Part shown: piece after piece, positions 19,296 to 25,000 of the stretch | Numbering within the stretch: position 1 is the first letter of the stretch | Layout of the letters: every line of letters starts with the position of its first letter | NCBI GenBank assembly: GCA_030704615.1 | Contig: JAKLZA010000038.1 | Span: 1-25,000 of the forward strand | Source: Takakia lepidozioides | Lineage: Eukaryota > Streptophyta > Takakiopsida > Takakiales > Takakiaceae | Length of the DNA stretch: 25,000 nucleotides | Direction of reading: 5' to 3' | Program-made: the position numbers and the translations under genes | Notes under the pieces: model-generated | Seen by the model: the letters and a program-made list of their open reading frames with translations, nothing else | Database searches by the model: none | Told to the model about the DNA's origin: nothing

Positions 19296-21136
19296 TCGAC
19301 AATTTTGCCTTTTCTGCACAATATCAAATGACACTGGCAGAGAGGAGAGTTTGGTTCATCTGTCCCAGGTGAAATGCTGTAAACTCGTCGCGATGAGTGG
19401 ATTGCAAGTAGCGAGTCCTTTTCAATCAGTGGATGGGAGTTTCTTGGAACACCTGGACTGCAGGAGCAATCCCAACTCTCAAGAGTGACTTGCCTGTATT
19501 GATGTATGAATGACGAAGATCGATGCTCTCCTTTTGAATGTGTAATACCTGCCCGTGTACCTGTCAAATGCCTCTGCCAGTAGCCATATGGGCACTGTGG
19601 TGCCTTCGTTGTGAGCAAATGTCGTGCTGCTTTGGTAGTTCATTTTGCTGTCTTAACAAGTTTTGGTGCAATGGTAAGCAAAACAGATACTCTAGTGCTT
19701 CTCTTCCATATACTGAAATCAGGATCATTTTCTACATCAATGATTTTTGCCAGAAGCTTCTCCTCTTCAGGCACAGGGCTGCCTGTTGGAAGTTTTGTCC
19801 GCTGGGTTGTCTCCGGTTCACAGTGATCAATGCAGGCTTTTTAGGTCTCAAGCCGTATTTCACTCAACACTTCCACAAATAAATGGTGTAGGATTGTGGC
19901 ATCCATGGGCTTCCTCTCACCAGCAGTTCTTAACATCCTGGGTTGTGAAAAGCTTGTTTCCAAGTGATGGCTTCCAATTCGGGAGATTCACCAACTTTAT
20001 ACAGTTGTTGTGCAACTGGTTGGGAGGCCAGGTTTCTGGGAATGGGAACCAGGGAAGCAGTTCAAGGTGTTGTACTGCCATACTGCAATTTGATTTCAGT
20101 GGGAGAGTCCTGGTCTCGAGGCGGTGGAGGTTTCACTGCTGCAAATGTTCTGAAGATGGTGAATGTAGGTGAGCCTTGCACCAGCAGCGGGCTACTGGAA
20201 TAAGTAACTCAAAAGCAAGGCAACTGCTATACGGAAGGGTGGGAATTGAAGACCCTTGAAGTTCATGGATCAGACTCAATTTCAAGGAAACACCCCTCTG
20301 ACACAAATAAATCAGCTCAGTAATTGACTGTTTTGCATGTGCAAAGACAATTACTTGGTATATCTATCACCTAACTACTCTGCTTCTTCTAGAACTGCCA
20401 CTTTATGATGAAATATCCAACAAACCTCAACTGCTGTACCACTCAGTCATGTGGGTTTCTAATCCTATCAACTGGGGGTTTATATGTTGTTGGATGCTTT
20501 TCTCAATTTGTGGTCCTGGCTGTGAGGGGGACTTCTGGACCCCTGAGGTGTTAGGGAAAGGTGGAGGGGAGACAAGGAAAGGAAATTCTGTCTACTGTAA
20601 TACATGCAAGGTTAAGGTTTCTCTTATGTCCAGTGGAATTACAGAGGCTCCTGCCCACCCCAGAGCCCAAGGTCGGTTGAAGGCACATGTAGAAGGATTG
20701 AACACGGGATGAAGGCACAAGCATGCAACCTCTAAGCTGTCTGCACACATAAAGAGTGCAGGTTTTGAGCCACGCTGTGCGATATTTGATATTGGTTTAA
20801 CTGGAAGTTTTCCATTTGTAGCCAGCCTTGTTGACTTAGCAAACGGGCTGCAAGTTGTTCATAAACCCTTCTCAACCTGCAAACTCTGGAACCTTTCAAA
20901 CTCTAGAAAAAGATTCGCAGCACCTTGAAGAGATTGAAGTAAAAGCTGTGGGTTTCCATGTTAGAAAATTTAATTTTTTTTTGATTAACAATGCTCAAGG
21001 TTAGCACTGTCTTGACTTGCTGATTTCTTCTTCATAAATTCTGAACTCATTGACAAGATCACTTTGATGAACTGAGTTTGCCTGTTCAATGATCTACCTA
21101 CCCTGCTGGTGCAATAAACTTTGTTTGCAAATCAGT

Positions 21137-21142
21137 TTTATT
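21137..21142 (-). terminator. Candidate poly-A signal of the pectinesterase gene
   Basis: The minus strand reads AATAAA about 250 nt after the pectinesterase stop codon. This is a plausible position, but plant poly-A signals are loose and others may be used. Confidence 0.35.
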
Positions 21143-21389
21143 GCATTTGGAAGTTACATCTGTGGTGTATTTACAACGCCATATAAATCAGTATTGTCAA
21201 ACAATTGCAAGGATCACCTCTGCCCTATACTTGGAAAGCGCCTGGCCTGTCTTGTGAGTTCTAAGTTGGCCAAGTTTAGTGTCACAGTTGGTATCCAAGG
21301 TTACAGTTTCTTTGTCCCTATCTAGGGACCGGTTGGTTTCAAATCAACACAACACTCCAATGTTCAGTACTCTGTGAAGGAGCCGACTA

Positions 21390-23753
21390 CTAAGCAGCGA
21401 GCCATAACTCTCCGTCAACGAAGCTCACAGACTCGAATGGCGCAGCTTGTGCTGCTGTGAGATCATGAGACCATTTCACACGCCCAGCCGTGTTGGCTCC
21501 AGGACCCGAGCATTGGTACTGGCCGTAGTACACAGTCCTGGAAGAGGAAACATACGTCAGATCCTACATACAAGCCACACATTGTACTTGACAGAAAGGA
21601 CGTCTCTAGTGAACAGGCTTCCGGAAGCTAGAATAGGGAACTTCCCAAGTCTATCGCCATGTTGATTCAACTATGCATGATCTGTTTGAATCTGTCAAAC
21701 CCTCGTACACTTTGAGCCCATTTTTTCGTTCCCAGTCACCCCCTTCGTTGACCAGTAAGACACCGATGTAGGACTAGATCACCATAGACACTCGTATAAT
21801 TTCAAAAAGAGGTAAGGATTATCGCGGGATGCTTACTTTTCTCTGCTAGATATATCCCAGTCTTGCCATCCTACAGGGAGGATGAGGTCCTCGAAGTAGG
21901 TGCCGATGAACACCACTCTGGAGTAAGGACCCCAAGCACGGCCCAGGTAAATTGGTCCAGTTCCTGTCACGGTGCAATCCACGAAAGAGTAGCCTGTATT
22001 CTCTGAACCCTTGCTCCTCTTCTGAGCTGTTAGTGAACCAGTGTTGGGCTTGGCGAAAGAGTTGAGATGACAACCCTGCACAGAACATATGGACAGAGCA
22101 ATGTCATGAGGCGCCCATAAGCATTTGGAGGTGAAACTGCTTTGAACAATCTAGGACTGAGATACTATCTAGGTGACAACAAGTGTGAACATAGACTGTG
22201 CTTAAATTTAAGATAGATTTCTCTTTGTAAATGTCCTGCTGCTCTCACACAGACCCATACGTGCTCTCACTTGATATTGGATGTGGGAACAACATTCTAG
22301 TGATATCCGGACTGTAAGCTATACACACGCATAAGCAGTCTCATATGCTGGTTATCGAATATTCTGTGTCTTTACCTCATAGTACGACTGGCCATCGCCG
22401 AAGATGAAGTCGATGGACCCCTGGATGAAGCAGCTTTTGAAGTAATGGCGTCCAGCCTGATCATACAGCGTATCCTGAGCTCCATAGAATGAGCAGTCGT
22501 AGAAGGCAGCCTTGTCTCCCTTAATTCTGAAGGCAACGGCCTGTTTCCCCACAGCTCCGCCGGGTGGAGCGGGGGCAGAGTTCTGTGGTCAAGCACAGCT
22601 CTCAAACAGATTACAGAATATCCATGTCCCATCCATGTCACTCATTTCGAGCCTTCCCCTAGAATGAGCACGTATCCTTGCGTGGTCTACTGTATTGCCT
22701 CACAATCCGACGGGTATTGAAATTCCCATGTGGATAACATGCACTGGCCCCTTCGACTACATTGTGGAAACAAGGGTGATATGGCCAGCTCAACAAACAT
22801 CTCAAATTTCCGTCTCACATTCCTTACAGTAGTGTGCCAGTGACTGGAATTAATCACTGAAGCTGGGTTTTATGAAAAATACCTTAAACGAAATCCCTGA
22901 AGCAATGAAGTAGTCGGATTCTACAGCGGTAGAGGCACTCTTAGAAGTGCTGCCAGCACTGCCCGCGGTGTCGTCCCATACTAATGTTGTTTTGTCAGCT
23001 CCAGCTCCCTGGAATGTTACGTAAGGCTTTGTTTTTGGTACCAATATCTTCTCTCTGTATCACATCACATCCGCGTTTCTGGTGAGCGTGCATCCACAAT
23101 GTTTCCTATATAGCTCTGTCCTTCTCTTCCTATCTGTCTCTCTTCAGACCACCACCAGCCTATTCGCCACATGACACACAGGTATAAAATTGTGTACTTG
23201 GTGCGCAAATCTATGTACATATGATTTTTTGGGGCCACTCCCTCCTAATGCCAGATTCTCCTTTTGATTAAAACAAATGGCTGTTATACATTATTCGTCA
23301 TCTGTGGACTTCTCTTCAGCCACATGAACCACTCTAGACATATTTCATCATTGAAAGAATTCCGCAGCTGAGGATTGTCACTTACTTATAAGTTCCGGCG
23401 TTGATTTGAATCACAACCCGGTTTGAGTTGCCGTTGGAGATGGAATTAACGGCCGCTTGAACTGTCTTGTACTGTCCTTTCCCTGCTTGATCAACAATGA
23501 TCACTTTGCCTGATGCAACTGCGCGCTCAGTATGATCCTTTTCTGCAGTAGAATCAGCAGCTAGCTGTTGCTTAGCGGCGTGCTTCTGGCCAACCCGATC
23601 AACCCACCCCCAAAACTCATCTGCAACTGCCTTTTTAACGGAGGCCTTATGTTGTTTCGGACTCTGTTTCGAGAGAGCTGGATGAGGATATACGACTAGT
23701 AAAATTCCTAGTAGAAATACGACACATAACAGATTACTACTGGACCTGCCCAT
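21390..23753 (-). CDS. Pectinesterase (pectin methylesterase), secreted, five exons
   Basis: The enzyme removes methyl esters from cell-wall pectin (EC 3.1.1.11, carbohydrate esterase family 8). Exons on the minus strand: 23753-23386, 23054-22883, 22582-22376, 22075-21837 and 21537-21390. The introns are 331, 300, 300 and 299 bp with GTAAGT, GTATTT, GTAAAG and GTAAGC donors and ACAG, ACAG, GCAG and CCAG acceptors. Frames join without a break to give 377 residues. The start ATG is followed by a hydrophobic signal peptide (about residues 8-28). All five family signatures are present: GTYKE (120-124), QAVA (194-197), QDTL (216-219), DFIFG (238-242) and LGRAW (293-297). The putative catalytic acids D217 and D238 and the arginine R295 are kept. 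There is no inhibitor-like pro-region, so it is the short secreted class. LGRAW in place of LGRPW is a known variant. The stop is doubled (TAG TAG). The gene looks intact. Confidence 0.95.
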
Positions 23754-24059
23754 CTGAAAAACCCAACCTGCAGACCAGCTTAGAATCGATTCTCGAATGA
23801 CACTCCTACGAAGCTTTCTCGGTAGACGCAAGCACCTGGGGAGTGCACGTAGTCAGCTCAAAATTGGCGACTGTGCAGACTACCACTCTCTCTCTTTCTT
23901 CAGGTCTGTCTGTCTAAGATTGCAATATACCTATGGATATATCCACTCTTTCACTCTCTCTCTCTCCTCTCTCCAAGTGATGCTGAGGTGATGCTGGGGA
24001 GGGGAGGAACAGAGCACTCTAGCACATCGGATGAAGTGAATAGCAAGCTAGGCTAGCAG

Positions 24060-24065
24060 TATATA
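24060..24065 (-). promoter_or_regulatory. Candidate TATA box for the pectinesterase gene
   Basis: The minus strand reads CACTTATATACTGC about 310 nt before the start ATG. A start site near 24030 would give a 5' UTR of about 280 nt containing a GA-rich tract (plus-strand CT repeat, about 23943-23974). A second weaker candidate, GGATATATCC, lies at 23935-23944. Confidence 0.35.
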
Positions 24066-24099
24066 AGTGCGAGGCTTGGACATAGCAGAAGGGATGTGC

Positions 24100-25000
24100 G
24101 TGGCCATAGCCAGGGATCCAGGAACCCCAATTTAGAAAGGGGCCCCACGGTGGGCAGGCATCTGCAAGTTCGCATGAGCTTCATCGCTTTGTCAAACAAA
24201 TGATGCCCCGCGGCACTACACTTTCTTCCCCATCTCCCCGTCATCCCCCCCCTCAATTCCAGTCTCGCGTTTTGACTGCCACACACAAACCAACTTTTTC
24301 AAGCCCGCACGATGCCCACTATCTTAACTTAACCCGGGGTTAAAGCGCTCTGCAGCTCTGGTCTAAATTTGTTGTGCCCCATTATTCAAATACGTTTGCA
24401 TGCCCAACTGCTCCTCCATTTCTTTTCATTCTCTCCCCTTTTTTTAGCCTGCCCTCCCTTATTAAGCTTGCTTTCACTTCACTCTCAACGGATATATATT
24501 TTGCTATATATATTTCAATTAATAAATTAATAAATCAGATCCTCTTGAACGAAGCTGCAGAAAATGAAACCCATTTTCTCAAGGAAAAAGGAAAAAGTAA
24601 AAACAAAAATAAAAAAGAATGAGAATACACATATGTACAAGTTGTTTTCTCGGGCAGTCTAGTAGTCAAGTGTGACCATGGTTAGTTTGGTTGACCTGAG
24701 AGAGTGGGATACAGCGTGCCAGCGGCTTGACCGGTAACCGGGGTGACCGCCGCGGAAGTAGCGCGCTGCCAGCTGCGTGCAACAGGCTGGTGACCGGCAA
24801 ACGGCGATGGGCACGCACCAAGCGGAGCGCACGTTGGGGCACGCGCCTTCATGTGCCCAGCCTGTCCCCCAACGGCTCCCTGTCCTTTCTCGCCGGAATC
24901 TTCCGCCCTCCACCCTGAAGGTTCAGGCGAGACCTGCCCTGCATATATCAGGGTGCCGACAAAGCCTTTTTGTGTTTTTTTAATTTGTTCTCGGTTTTTT
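24100..25000. other. Upstream of pectinesterase; unassigned
   Basis: It contains AT-rich DNA with TATATA runs (24490-24535), then a GC-rich patch (about 24710-24920), then a T-rich end. Overlapping open frames on both strands in the GC patch have no recognisable domain. It may be promoter-distal DNA or the edge of another repeat. Confidence 0.5.

Larger units (their letters stand above)
18730..21389. other. 3' region between the convergent genes
   Basis: It contains the 3' UTRs of both neighbours and spacer. Plus-strand AATAAA words at 19878-19883, about 20307 and 21112-21117 are candidate poly-A signals for the DCD gene, but which is used cannot be told. Open frames here (for example 19538-19882 and 19747-20172) overlap each other, have no recognisable domain, and look like chance frames. 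Confidence 0.55.

Noticed and set aside
19538-20203. Overlapping open frames between the two host genes
   Set aside because: Three frames overlap on the same strand, none with a domain or gene-like start context. They are more likely UTR or spacer.
23754-23831. N-terminal extension of the pectinesterase from 23831
   Set aside because: It begins with TTG. The ATG at 23753 directly precedes a good signal peptide, so the extension is 5' UTR.
24659-24983. Open frames on both strands in the GC-rich patch
   Set aside because: High GC reduces stop codons, so such frames are expected by chance, and no domain is visible.

Overview
This window looks like nuclear DNA of a land plant. It carries a pectinesterase gene with five exons and canonical GT-AG introns, a DCD-domain (Development and Cell Death) protein of a plant-typical family, and several plant-type L1-like LINE retrotransposons. 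The clade is not decided by the sequence. LINE density and gene style would fit a non-seed plant or a large-genome lineage, but that is inference. No bacterial operons, CRISPR arrays or rRNA genes were seen.

Layout. Positions 1-1210 hold a minus-strand relic of a LINE ORF2 C-terminal half, cut by the window edge. It is followed by small tandem repeats (1367-1460, 1669-1775) and an AT-rich palindrome (2524-2573) that abuts a second, plus-strand LINE relic with reverse transcriptase remnants (about 2590-3575). From 4525 to about 13127 lies an essentially full-length LINE, plus strand. It has a 0.9-kb 5' UTR, an ORF1 (DUF4283-like region plus zinc knuckle), an ORF2 (endonuclease, reverse transcriptase with YADD, zinc-binding C-terminal domain), a 3' UTR with an internal 249-bp tandem duplication, and an A-rich tail. 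It is flanked by a 12-bp exact direct repeat (4513-4524 and 13131-13142). Both ORFs are broken by frameshifts and stops. A fourth, 5'-truncated LINE sits at about 13854-14549.

The gene part begins about 15.6 kb. A single long exon (15679-18729, plus) encodes a roughly 1016-residue, mostly disordered, Arg/Ser/Glu-rich protein with one DCD domain. A 2.7-kb intergenic stretch with an 89-bp tandem duplication separates it from a convergent, minus-strand, apparently intact pectinesterase (23753-21390, 377 residues after splicing). The last kilobase holds its likely promoter and an unassigned GC-rich patch. The two host genes converge and show no sequence evidence of joint function. The repeat half of the window is best read as a LINE insertion hotspot or a gene-poor interval between genes.
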